The position numbers and the translations under genes are program-made. Below the pieces are notes generated by a model that saw only the letters and a program-made list of their open reading frames with translations, ran no database searches and was not told where the DNA came from. A stretch of 51,861 bases of DNA from CAZDWZ01 sp964509425 (GTDB lineage Bacteria; Bdellovibrionota_C; UBA2361; SZUA-149; CAZDWZ01), in the NCBI GenBank assembly GCA_964509425.1, contig CAZDWZ010000024.1, positions 1 through 51,861 on the forward strand, in the 5' to 3' direction. The stretch's first letter is position 1; every line of letters starts with the position of its first letter. Below are positions 18,551 to 27,135 of the stretch, piece by piece.

Positions 18551-18729
18551 ATTACTCACTGGGAAGCGAGAGGATTCTCCGCCAACTTTTGATCTCGATC
18601 AAGGTTCCCGAAGCCGAAGTGAGCCGGATCAGCCACCTGGTTATACGGTAGAGCGAGAATTTGGGCAGTTTATGGCTCTCATCTTCAGATTCATCGGGGA
18701 AAAGCCGATCTTTTCTGTAGTCCCTCGGT

Positions 18730-21342
18730 ATGACCGCCCCGCCATCCCTCGTTGATGGCAGCTCGGAGCCGGGGAAAAACGTGAAGAGGTTTCGGAAGAT
18801 GCGCATCGGTACCAGGCTGGCACTTCTATTTTTTTCGGTAACGGTCACACCCCTCGTGATACTCGGCTCGGCCATTTACGCCCAGAGCTATTCCGTTGTT
18901 CGTCAGCAGGTTTTCAGAGTTCTCGAGAACAGCGCAACCAATCTCAAGTGGCGAATCGAGCTCTTGTCTGAACATTACTTCGATACCTACTCGAGCCTCG
19001 TGCAGCGCGCTCAACTTCGCGATAGCCTCCTCGACTATACCAGGCAAAAAGACCCGGACAGTCAGCAGCGACTCAAGTCCCTTCTCACCGAGACTGTTCA
19101 AGGCTCGAGAGTTTTCCTCCGGCTCGATCTCTATGATGGATCCGGCAATCTAATCACAAGCACCTCCGATACCGCTCGCTCGTCGACGCTCGCTGAACGC
19201 GATCGGATCACTGAGCCTCAGCACAATAATCGTTTTCTGACCTTTCGCCGAATCGCCAGCAGCACGGCGAGAATGGAAATGGCGTCTGAGTTAAAAGACG
19301 GCGACACTCGAATCGGCTTCATCAGAGCGATCTTTGATCTGACTCCATTCAAAAAACTCTGCGAACGGCCGTTAGGTGTTGGCTCGACCGAAGATGTGGT
19401 GCTCATTACCAGCACGGCGACCGGCCTTCCGGCATTCGTCACTCCACCGAAACTCTTTCGAACAGACCCTCCTCTCGAAGAGACATTGCGAGAATCCGAA
19501 CAGTCTCTCACGATTACTCAGAACGATCTCTTGCTTGATAATATGTCCGATTATCGAGGAGAATCAGTCATCGCGGTCAGCAGACCGATCGACACCATGA
19601 ATTGGAACCTGCTCGTGAAACTGGATCAGAAGGAGGTCTTCGCTCCCTTAGTCGCGATTCGCACCTTTATTTTGGGATCCTGCTCGCTGCTTCTGCTTCT
19701 CGTCATCGGACTTTCTCGAATGATTGCCAGAAGCTTCACGCGCCCGATTCAAGCACTCTCGGAAGCCGCGCACGAACTCCGCGAGGGCCAACTTGACTCC
19801 CGCGTACACATTCGCGAGGGCGGAGGCGAGATCCAGGAGACTTGTGTCGCGTTCAACCAAATGGCCGAACAGCTTCAACACTCCCATCGGTTACTCACTG
19901 AGCAGGTGCGTTCATTAGCGGAACGCGACCACCGAACGAGAGCAATGCTGAATTCAGCACTCGATGCCGTCATCAGCGTAAACAGCGAAGGGAAAGTCGT
20001 CGAATGGAACCCGGCCGCCGAAATTATGTTTGGTCACCCACGTGACGTTGCGATCGGTCAGCTTCTGATTCCGCTCATTTCGCCTTCAGCGTATCGAAGC
20101 AAATACATGGAGTCGTTCGCACATACGACCTCCGCAGTCGACACAATGACACCCTCGGCTCGTTTTGAAGCAAAAGCGGTTCGAAAGAACGGCGACGAAT
20201 TTCCGGTCGAGTTCACGGTCTGCTCTGCGTCTGTTCAAGAACAGATCCTGCTGACCAGCTACATTCGAGATCTGAGCCGCCAGAAGGAGGCAGAGGAGCA
20301 GAACCTGCTTCTCAGCTCAATCCTGAAGGGCAGCGAAGATGCGATCATCGGGGAAGATCTCCAGGGGATCATCCGGGTCTGGAATCAAGGGGCTTCGAGG
20401 ATTCTCGGTTGGGACGGAAGAGAGGTAATTGGGAAACACGCCTCTGCGATTCTTCCTGGAAGCCTGACACCGGCGGACTCTGAGATCGAAGAGGCTTCGC
20501 GGCTCGGCAAATCCATTGAAACAGTGGAAATCGTACGAAAAAGGAAAGATGGCACCTCAGTCTATCTTTCACTCAGTATTTCTCCAATCCGCACGTCTCA
20601 AGGAGAGCTGGTTGGACGAGCCACAATTGCAAGGGATATCACTGAGAAGCGCCTCGCAGAGGATCTTATGCGCGCCTCACTTCATGAAAAGGAACTCCTC
20701 TTGAAGGAGGTGCACCATCGCGTAAAAAATAACATGCAGGTCATCTCGAGCTTGCTGAAACTTCAGAGCGAGTATCTTGGAGACGACGGCGCGAGGAGGC
20801 TGTTTAAGCAAAGTGATGAACGCATCCGCTCTATGGCAATCATCCACGAGCGTCTCTATCGCGCAGAGACCCTCAGTGAGATCGATCTGGCAGAGTATAT
20901 CAAAGAGTTGACCAGCTTCCTTCTGCGATCGCATTCGGTAAGACCGGAGAGAATCACGGTAAACATGAATCTCCTTCCCATCCAACTAGGGATCGACCAA
21001 GCGATTCCCTGTGGGCTTCTTCTCAACGAATGCATCTCTAACGCATTCAAACACGCGTTTAACCCGGAGACGGGTGGCGAACTGACGATCACTCTCGGAG
21101 TCGACGGCGAAGATGTGATGCTCAGCATTGCCGACAATGGCAAGGGCCTCCCGGCGAATTTCGATCCGATGCGTCCGGAATCGATGGGTTTTGAGATTGT
21201 TAGAACGCTTACAGAGCAGCTTCAAGGCTCGCTCGAAGTGCAACGTGCTCAGGGGACGGACTTAATTTTTCGCTTTCGCAACATGAAAGCGCAACAACAA
21301 AGGAGAAAGGATCATGGAACCCGCCAGCATCTTAGTATGTGA
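18730..21342 (+). CDS. HisKA_2 histidine kinase with periplasmic sensor, HAMP and two PAS domains
   Basis: This is an 870-residue membrane kinase. The first membrane helix is near 29-50 and the second near 311-333. Between them is a periplasmic sensor of about 260 residues of dCache-like character. HAMP follows (RPIQALSEAAHELREGQLDS, 338-385), then PAS domains at about 400-520 and 525-640. The HisKA_2 motif LLLKEVHHRVKNN has H662 or H663, and the ATPase domain has NECISNAFKHAF and DNGKGLP. From about residue 650 on, it is very close to the kinase at 13213, so the catalytic parts are paralogous while the sensors differ. The ATG at 18730 lacks a ribosome site; the ATG at 18799 (MRIGTRLALLFF) has GAGG upstream and may be the true start. 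The 3' end overlaps the REC-HATPase gene by 29 bases. Confidence 0.92.
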   Translation: MTAPPSLVDGSSEPGKNVKRFRKMRIGTRLALLFFSVTVTPLVILGSAIYAQSYSVVRQQVFRVLENSATNLKWRIELLSEHYFDTYSSLVQRAQLRDSLLDYTRQKDPDSQQRLKSLLTETVQGSRVFLRLDLYDGSGNLITSTSDTARSSTLAERDRITEPQHNNRFLTFRRIASSTARMEMASELKDGDTRIGFIRAIFDLTPFKKLCERPLGVGSTEDVVLITSTATGLPAFVTPPKLFRTDPPLEETLRESEQSLTITQNDLLLDNMSDYRGESVIAVSRPIDTMNWNLLVKLDQKEVFAPLVAIRTFILGSCSLLLLLVIGLSRMIARSFTRPIQALSEAAHELREGQLDSRVHIREGGGEIQETCVAFNQMAEQLQHSHRLLTEQVRSLAERDHRTRAMLNSALDAVISVNSEGKVVEWNPAAEIMFGHPRDVAIGQLLIPLISPSAYRSKYMESFAHTTSAVDTMTPSARFEAKAVRKNGDEFPVEFTVCSASVQEQILLTSYIRDLSRQKEAEEQNLLLSSILKGSEDAIIGEDLQGIIRVWNQGASRILGWDGREVIGKHASAILPGSLTPADSEIEEASRLGKSIETVEIVRKRKDGTSVYLSLSISPIRTSQGELVGRATIARDITEKRLAEDLMRASLHEKELLLKEVHHRVKNNMQVISSLLKLQSEYLGDDGARRLFKQSDERIRSMAIIHERLYRAETLSEIDLAEYIKELTSFLLRSHSVRPERITVNMNLLPIQLGIDQAIPCGLLLNECISNAFKHAFNPETGGELTITLGVDGEDVMLSIADNGKGLPANFDPMRPESMGFEIVRTLTEQLQGSLEVQRAQGTDLIFRFRNMKAQQQRRKDHGTRQHLSM

Positions 21343-22546
21343 GGATGAGCGGCTCGTTGCCAGGGATATCAGCTCCGCTCTCGAGCGAAACGGATATATT
21401 GTGGCCGGGATCGCATCAGACGGAGAACAAGCATTGCAAATCGCGAAGGACAAACTCCCGGATTTGGCGCTGATGGACATCCGACTTCGTGGCAACATGT
21501 CGGGAATTGATGTGGCGGGTCAGCTTGTCGATCAGTTCGGTATACCTTCGATTTATCTGACGGCATACGCCGACGAAGATACGTTGAATAATGCAAAGGC
21601 GACTCAGCCCTTGTCCTATCTCATTAAGCCCTTCAACGAAGTGGAGCTCAAGGCCGTCGTCGAAGTGGCCCTTCACCGCTTCCGAGAGCAGCGTCACGTT
21701 GTGGGCGCGCTACAAGACTACATCGGAGAACACTGCGACAGCCAGGTGCTCGAAAAGGCGCTTGAGCGTGAACGAGAGTTCATGCGAGTCGAAGAGCTTG
21801 GAGCTCAGTTCCGAGTTGCCGGCAACATCGCAGAGCAACTGAATCATCACTTGGAGCTTTTTGCCGCTCACGTCGAGCCGGTAGCACAGGATAACACTCT
21901 TAATCAGGAGCTGAAAAACATGCTTCGCGGTGCTCTCGTGCATCAGGATCGTGCCGCGCAGATAGTCGCCCGGCTTCTCGAATGTAAAGAGCAGACTCCG
22001 GAACACGTAACCCAGTGCTCCCTCGAAGTGCTCGTTCGAGAGTGCATGAGAGAGACGACTCACCGAGTAGGGCGAGAGGTCGATTTCGTTGAATGTTTCG
22101 CCCCACTTCGGCTGGTCAGCGAGATTGACCGGGGACGGATCGACGAAGCGCTCGTGAACATCATGATCAACGCGTATCAAGCGAGCAAGGAAGAACCTCT
22201 CGTCATCGTCAGCACTTCGTTCATCTACGAAGAGCTGCCCGAGCGATTCAATCCTGTCTCCCGGCCTGGTTGGTATAATGTCATTGAGGTGACCGATTTT
22301 GGAAAAGGCATTCGGAATGAGCACATGGACCACATCTTCGAACCGTGCTTCAGCGCCACTCAAATTCCCTTCAATACCGGCCTTGGGCTGAGCCTGGCGT
22401 ACAACACCATGCAGGCGCACCTCGGCTGGATCTCGGTGAAGTCAGCTCCGAATGCCGGTACCACTGTCTCGATGTATCTTCCGAGCGCGCAAGCGCCGGA
22501 AGCCGTCGAACGTCAGCGAGCGGATGCCCTCAAACACGAACGCTGA
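21314..22546 (+). CDS. REC-HATPase hybrid with degenerate phosphoacceptor helix (copy 2)
   Basis: This 410-residue protein is a paralogue of the one at 12048. The receiver has E10, D11, D55 (LMDIRLRG) and K105 (YLIKPF). The helix region reads AGNIAEQLNHH, placing E174 where the phosphoacceptor histidine normally sits. The ATPase domain at about 270-395 keeps NIMINAYQA, DFGKGIR and GLGLSLAY, so ATP binding should be intact. The start is unambiguous: AAGGAGAAAGG precedes the ATG at 21314, inside the upstream kinase. A strong intrinsic terminator follows the stop. The kinase-plus-hybrid unit, including the overlap length, matches the 12048-15579 pair, which implies duplication of the whole unit. 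The protein presumably receives phosphate from the overlapping kinase. How the ATPase domain is used is unknown. Confidence 0.9.
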   Translation: MEPASILVCEDERLVARDISSALERNGYIVAGIASDGEQALQIAKDKLPDLALMDIRLRGNMSGIDVAGQLVDQFGIPSIYLTAYADEDTLNNAKATQPLSYLIKPFNEVELKAVVEVALHRFREQRHVVGALQDYIGEHCDSQVLEKALEREREFMRVEELGAQFRVAGNIAEQLNHHLELFAAHVEPVAQDNTLNQELKNMLRGALVHQDRAAQIVARLLECKEQTPEHVTQCSLEVLVRECMRETTHRVGREVDFVECFAPLRLVSEIDRGRIDEALVNIMINAYQASKEEPLVIVSTSFIYEELPERFNPVSRPGWYNVIEVTDFGKGIRNEHMDHIFEPCFSATQIPFNTGLGLSLAYNTMQAHLGWISVKSAPNAGTTVSMYLPSAQAPEAVERQRADALKHER

Positions 22547-22555
22547 GTTCCCTGA

Positions 22556-22593
22556 AAAAGGGCTGATTTTCACCCGAAAACAGCCCTTTTTTT
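22556..22593 (+). terminator. Intrinsic terminator after the kinase/REC-HATPase pair
   Basis: AAAAGGGCTG at 22556-22565 pairs with CAGCCCTTTT at 22581-22590, with a 15-base loop and a run of seven T. It lies 10 bases after the stop codon and closes the 18730-22546 operon. It separates that operon from the OmpR/HisKA pair that follows, which therefore has its own promoter. Confidence 0.92.
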
Positions 22594-22664
22594 GCCGCTT
22601 TATCGAATATGAAAAACTGACGATATTTCCTTCAGGGAATTCCTGTCGGGAGCATCGGAAAGTT

Positions 22665-23354
22665 ATGACATTCACGCGGCGCGCGCTTATCATCGAGGAC
22701 GATCCGGGAATGGCCAACCTCCTCTCGGAGGCAGCCGAGGGTGTCTCGCTCCGATCAAATGTCGCTTCAACCGCGAAAGCGGGGATTGAGCGAGCAACGA
22801 ACGAAGAGTTTGACCTCTTCATCATCGATCTCACCCTTCCAGATTTTGACGGCTTTGAATTGTGCAAACTTCTCCGCGCGAAGCGGCCGAACATGCCAAT
22901 CCTCATCGTGAGCTCCCGCGCGTCGGAAGTCGACAAGGTGCTTGGCCTCGAACTCGGGGCAGATGACTACGTGGTAAAACCATTTGGGCAGCACGAAATC
23001 AAAGCAAGAATGAAGTCTCTGCTTCGGCGTGCTGAGCGCATAACCGCAGGGGAATCAGTCCTCAAAGTCGGGGAGATTGAATTAGATAGCGCCAGCCGCC
23101 GAGTGACGATCGCCGGAAAGCCCATCCCTCTCACCGCCCTTGATTTTGACATTCTCTGGCTCTTGGCATCGGCTCCGGATCGAGTTTTCACTCGCGATGA
23201 GCTTATGCAATCAGTATGGGGATACAATGCTTCAGATTTTGGCCCGTCGGTGACCGCGCAGATGAGCCGACTTCGATCGAAAATCGAACCGGATCCATCC
23301 AAGCCTCGATATCTTCTCACTGCTCGTGGAGTTGGATACCGGCTTCGCGGATAA
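22665..23354 (+). CDS. OmpR-family response regulator
   Basis: This is a 229-residue two-domain regulator. The receiver domain (residues 6-120) has E11/D12/D13, phospho-acceptor D55 (FIIDLTLPDFDG), and K104 in YVVKPFG. The C-terminal winged helix of OmpR type covers about 130-228, with PLTALDFDILWLLA, RDELMQSVWGYN and a final VGYRLRG. The open frame runs upstream to 22452 through the terminator, which cannot be coding. The ATG at 22665 follows GGAAAG and matches the family start. Its gene ends six bases before the sensor kinase, so the two form a standard two-component operon. The regulated genes are unknown. Confidence 0.93.
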   Translation: MTFTRRALIIEDDPGMANLLSEAAEGVSLRSNVASTAKAGIERATNEEFDLFIIDLTLPDFDGFELCKLLRAKRPNMPILIVSSRASEVDKVLGLELGADDYVVKPFGQHEIKARMKSLLRRAERITAGESVLKVGEIELDSASRRVTIAGKPIPLTALDFDILWLLASAPDRVFTRDELMQSVWGYNASDFGPSVTAQMSRLRSKIEPDPSKPRYLLTARGVGYRLRG

Positions 23355-23359
23355 ATCGC

Positions 23360-24877
23360 ATGGTTCAACGGCGGTTCTCTTTCCTGCCTCGGTTCACCAC
23401 CTCTCTCTACGGTCGGCTATCTATAGCATTTTTCTCGACGTTGGTGCTCTATGGGGCATGTCTCGGTTATAGCATTTACCGGACCATGCTCTACGGCTCC
23501 GACAAAAGCCGCCAGATAATTTCATGGCAATCTGCAGCAGCGATCGCCTCGGAGCTCGAGCCCCAGTTCGCCGGCGGCGTGAGCTTTCAAGAACTTTCGC
23601 GGAAGATGCTGACGTTCGCGGAACGCCAACCCGATACCGACCTGTATATCGTAACCGAAGACGGAAGAATCGAAGCGGAGTTCGCACCCATCGGCGGATC
23701 GACCATAGAGGGTTCAATCGACATGGTTCCGGTCCGAGCGTTTCTCGGCGAGAGAGGAAAATCACTCGTTCCGCTGTATGGCTCGAATCCCCGAGGCCGT
23801 GATCGACGACCGTTCTCGGTCGCTCCGATTGAGATCAAGGGACGGAAATATTTCGTTTATCTCGTTCTCGGGAACCGTCTCGAGGCGGGACTTTCACAGA
23901 GATTCTTTGACCGGGAGTTGATCTCGGGATTCATTTTTACCGTGTTGATCATCACGGGATCAAGTGTCGCAGCGGGACTTTTGATTTTCTACTTCATCAC
24001 TCGCCCGTTCTCTTCGATTCTCGGCATCTTATCGCGATTTCGCGAAGGTGATTTCTCCTCCCGGCTACCGCCCGGCCGCTCCGATGAGTTCGGGATACTT
24101 TCGGATGCAGTGAACTCGATGGCAGACTCTATCTCGTCAAACGTGAGCCAGCTCGAACAACGGGACAACTTAAGACGTGAGCTCGTGGCAAATGTCGCCC
24201 ATGACCTTCGAGGCCCACTCGCGCTGATTGCGGCCGACACCGAGCGACTGAGAGAATCGTTTGGAGACGAGGATTCCGATGGCCAATTAGCTCAGGACTA
24301 TTGCCAAAACGTTGAGAGGAATTCTCGAATGCTCGCAAAACTTCTTACGGAGTTGTTTGATCTTGCGAAACTTGAGGCGAAGGAGACAGTTCCCGATCGA
24401 TGCCCCGTCGAGCTCGAAGAGCTCTTTCTGGAACTGGAGGCTCGCTACTCGAGAGCGACCACGCAACGGGGAATAAGATTTTTGGTTAATTGTGAGGACT
24501 CACTTCCACCTGCATATTGCGACGCTCAGCTGATCGAGCGCGCCCTGGGAAATCTCATCGAGAACGCCCTTCGATACGTGGAGCAAGATGGCGAAATCGA
24601 GCTCCGGGCGGAAAATGCACACACCGGAGTTCTCGTCTCCGTGCGCGATTCCGGATGCGGGATCTCGGAGAAGGATGTCCAGCGAATTTTCGAGCGGAAC
24701 TATCAAGTAGACGGCAGAAAAAACAACGGAACAAGTGGACTCGGGCTCGCCATCGTTCGACGTATCCTAGAAGCGCACGGGAGTGCGATCAGAGTCGAGA
24801 GTCGTGAAGGAGAAGGTACGATTTTTTCCTTTCAGCTCAGTTTCGAAGCTGCGACGGATTCACTTCACCCTGCATGA
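23360..24877 (+). CDS. Sensor histidine kinase (HAMP-HisKA-HATPase)
   Basis: This is a 505-residue membrane kinase and the partner of the OmpR-type regulator just upstream. Membrane helices lie near 18-38 and 188-213, enclosing a periplasmic domain of about 150 residues. HAMP (about 214-262) is followed by HisKA with H281 in VAHDLRGPLALI. The ATPase domain has the N box NLIENALRYV, DSGCGIS and GLGLAIVRR. The ATG at 23360 is chosen because the longer frame would overlap the regulator by 139 bases without a ribosome site. The last 18 bases overlap the 3' end of the convergent FG-GAP gene. It is a classical kinase of a different type from the HisKA_2 pair in the same island. The signal is unknown. 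Confidence 0.93.
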   Translation: MVQRRFSFLPRFTTSLYGRLSIAFFSTLVLYGACLGYSIYRTMLYGSDKSRQIISWQSAAAIASELEPQFAGGVSFQELSRKMLTFAERQPDTDLYIVTEDGRIEAEFAPIGGSTIEGSIDMVPVRAFLGERGKSLVPLYGSNPRGRDRRPFSVAPIEIKGRKYFVYLVLGNRLEAGLSQRFFDRELISGFIFTVLIITGSSVAAGLLIFYFITRPFSSILGILSRFREGDFSSRLPPGRSDEFGILSDAVNSMADSISSNVSQLEQRDNLRRELVANVAHDLRGPLALIAADTERLRESFGDEDSDGQLAQDYCQNVERNSRMLAKLLTELFDLAKLEAKETVPDRCPVELEELFLELEARYSRATTQRGIRFLVNCEDSLPPAYCDAQLIERALGNLIENALRYVEQDGEIELRAENAHTGVLVSVRDSGCGISEKDVQRIFERNYQVDGRKNNGTSGLGLAIVRRILEAHGSAIRVESREGEGTIFSFQLSFEAATDSLHPA

Positions 24878-26806
24878 AGATCCGGCTCTGAAAAAATCAA
24901 CGTCAGACACGCACTCCGGAAAGATCTGCACCCTCGTGGGTTTTGTGCCGTTTTCGTTTCGTTTTAGCAGCGCGCGAAAATAGATGTCTTTGCATTCTTT
25001 GTTTGCCCCGGATACCGCGAGACTGCCGTCTGACCCGCCAAAACATCCGTCGCCCGTCCACCGGAAATAGTCATCGCGGCCTATCGCATATCGGACAGCC
25101 AAGGGAATCTCATGTCGATGAGTTGCGGATTTTTTGGTGCCGTATGCGTATCCGTATCCCCAATAGTCTGCAGGAGTTTTCGGCCCAAGCGTATATCCGG
25201 ACGTGAGGCGAGTGCATCGAAGTTGAGACGGTATACTGCTGTTATCATATCCGGTTGCAACGTGGTCGTCGGGACATTGAAAATCACGAACTAAAATACT
25301 CTCGTCGGAAAGAATATCTTTCGCCGGGAGCCGACAGCAGCTGCCGGCATGTAACGATTGATGCTTTGGGTAGCGCTCGCCATCGCCGACAGCGACGAAC
25401 GCATAATCGGGAGGGCAGAAGCCGATGCTCGTCGACCATTTCGATCCGACCGTCATCGGCACGTAACCATTGCAAACGTAAGGACCTTCAGTTTCACCTG
25501 AGCGAGTCACCGCACGATAGGGCTCGGGAGGCGGATACGAGAGGAAATTCTCAGCTCGAGCTTCGCCGCTTCGAAGCACCACCTCAACAGCTTTCCGAGA
25601 ATATACTTTTGATTTTGGATCCCGAAGACTGAGAAAATGTTTTCCTGGCTGAACCGCAGATACCTCGTATCGCCCCTTTTCATCGGTAACCACCGAAGTG
25701 TTTTCGTCGAGCACGAGTGAGACACCGCTTTGAGGAACCAAGTTCGAGCGCTCAAAAATTCGCACGGTCTTCAAATCAGCGTCGAAAACAGCAATTTCCG
25801 ACACTCCGTCCCCTTGCCAATCAACAGCGGAAACTCTCGAAGCTGCACTTAGCGTGGGCATTCCTGAAAGCTCCATTTCAATCCCCGTTTCTCCGGCAGA
25901 GAGAATCAAATGCCACCCCGTCACTCCGCCTCGATAGGAAATGAGGTCATCTCGACCGTCGCCATCGAAATCCCCGGAGACGGTTTGCGCTGGTTCCGCG
26001 CCGGAGGGAATTTCCGCCCACGTGAGAAGATTAAAATCGGCGGGGCAGTACTTGTCGTGCGGCACCGGGCATCGAACCGCAAACAGGTTTTCGGCACGTC
26101 GGAAGATCAGTTCTGGCACACCCGTACCGAAACGATCGAGGAAAGCAAACGGCCTTACTTCCTCCGAGCCGAGCTCGTTCAGAGAATACGACTCGGGGAG
26201 CTGATTCAGGTTCGTGAACTCATACGCCATGCCCGGCGCCGATGAGATCACGAGCCGGATGGGCGAGCGGGATGAATGTCTCTCGCCCATCGAAACTAAA
26301 GTCCAGGGAATCAGGTCGACGTTCGAGATAGGAAACTTTCGGAGAGAGAGAGTTCCTTCATCGAGACGCACGGTCTCAATGACTTCATCTATCGATTTCT
26401 CAAGTGCCACAAAAAAAACCTGCGACGAACGTTCAAAGGGAATCAGTGCCGCAGTGTCAAAGTTTGCGTCCGGAATTGACAGTTCCCAACGCAGCGCAAA
26501 CGAGCCGTGTTCCCACCGATGAATTTCTAGATTCCCTCCTTCACACCCCACGATGAGATCAAGCGCGACATCACCATCGAAATCTCCGAAGAAAGGTTTT
26601 CTGCATTTCTTCTGAAGCTTTGGAATTGGAAAACTTTGCTCTCGAAAATGTATTTCGTCAGTGGCTTGAAAAACCCTCCCAAAGATCTTTCCGCTGTTCA
26701 CGCTCGACGAAGCGACCTCGGGAGTATCTGCATCGACTCTAGCGGCAACAAAAAACAACAACACGAAACACCAGCAAGAACTTCGAATGGATTTTTCAAA
26801 CCTCAT
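24860..26806 (-). CDS. Secreted FG-GAP/VCBS-repeat protein with cysteine-rich C-terminal part
   Basis: This is a 648-residue exported protein. The ATG at 26806 begins MRFEKSIRSSCWCFVLLFF, a signal peptide cleaved around DADTPE; a GTG at 26824 is the alternative. Calcium-binding FG-GAP-type loops are visible as FFGDFDGDVALDLIVG and SGDFDGDGRDDLISYR, with weaker copies such as VDWQGDGVSEIAVFD, so the first 400 residues are probably a propeller. Residues 400-440 resemble a carboxypeptidase regulatory-like fold (VTDEKGRYEVSAVQPGKHFL). The last 200 residues contain about ten cysteines, including SCCRL, and are probably disulfide-bonded. An 18-base palindrome lies 23 bases upstream of the start. 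A surface adhesin or matrix role is plausible but unproven. Confidence 0.82.
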   Translation of the reverse strand: MRFEKSIRSSCWCFVLLFFVAARVDADTPEVASSSVNSGKIFGRVFQATDEIHFREQSFPIPKLQKKCRKPFFGDFDGDVALDLIVGCEGGNLEIHRWEHGSFALRWELSIPDANFDTAALIPFERSSQVFFVALEKSIDEVIETVRLDEGTLSLRKFPISNVDLIPWTLVSMGERHSSRSPIRLVISSAPGMAYEFTNLNQLPESYSLNELGSEEVRPFAFLDRFGTGVPELIFRRAENLFAVRCPVPHDKYCPADFNLLTWAEIPSGAEPAQTVSGDFDGDGRDDLISYRGGVTGWHLILSAGETGIEMELSGMPTLSAASRVSAVDWQGDGVSEIAVFDADLKTVRIFERSNLVPQSGVSLVLDENTSVVTDEKGRYEVSAVQPGKHFLSLRDPKSKVYSRKAVEVVLRSGEARAENFLSYPPPEPYRAVTRSGETEGPYVCNGYVPMTVGSKWSTSIGFCPPDYAFVAVGDGERYPKHQSLHAGSCCRLPAKDILSDESILVRDFQCPDDHVATGYDNSSIPSQLRCTRLTSGYTLGPKTPADYWGYGYAYGTKKSATHRHEIPLAVRYAIGRDDYFRWTGDGCFGGSDGSLAVSGANKECKDIYFRALLKRNENGTKPTRVQIFPECVSDVDFFRAGSSCRVK

Positions 26807-27135
26807 CGGAGACTCAACAATCACGTTGTTGTGCGCCGGCGCACAATGAATTCAACGACTTACCAAACACGACGTGCGTCATCGTGAATCACCTCGCACT
26901 CACGACCACGAGTTGCAGGAATTTAATTTCACGGCATTAAAGCAAAGTGCGTAGAAGGGAGGCAACGAGCATTTATGAACTTCAGTTCGATTTTTCCAGG
27001 AGAAAAATCAACTCTTGCTTTGCGCGCTCGGGCAACAAAATTTCCTCGATGTTCGATCTCGTATCACCGCCCACTTTGCTTCCAGAGAAGTTTTTAATGG
27101 TTCTGTTGATCTCTCCAATCGATCTGGCTTAACGT
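26807..27135. other. Gene-free region upstream of the structured RNA
   Basis: These 329 bases carry the palindrome described separately and a GATTTTT/AAAAATC hairpin at 26989-27009. They presumably hold the leftward promoter of the FG-GAP gene and the rightward promoter of the RNA. For the latter, TTGATC (27106-27111) and TAACGT (27130-27135) are 18 bases apart, a modest match to sigma-70 boxes. No protein gene is credible. Confidence 0.4.
26829..26846. promoter_or_regulatory. Perfect 18-bp palindrome upstream of the FG-GAP gene
   Basis: TTGTGCGCC followed directly by GGCGCACAA is a perfect palindrome with no spacer. It is centred about 31 bases upstream of the FG-GAP gene start, where an operator would block or assist transcription. 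It could also form a 5' leader hairpin. I see no second copy in the window. Confidence 0.45.

Noticed and set aside
22452..22664. An N-terminal extension of the OmpR-type regulator
   Set aside because: It overlaps the end of the REC-HATPase gene and runs through an intrinsic terminator. The ATG at 22665 has its own ribosome site and the standard receiver start.
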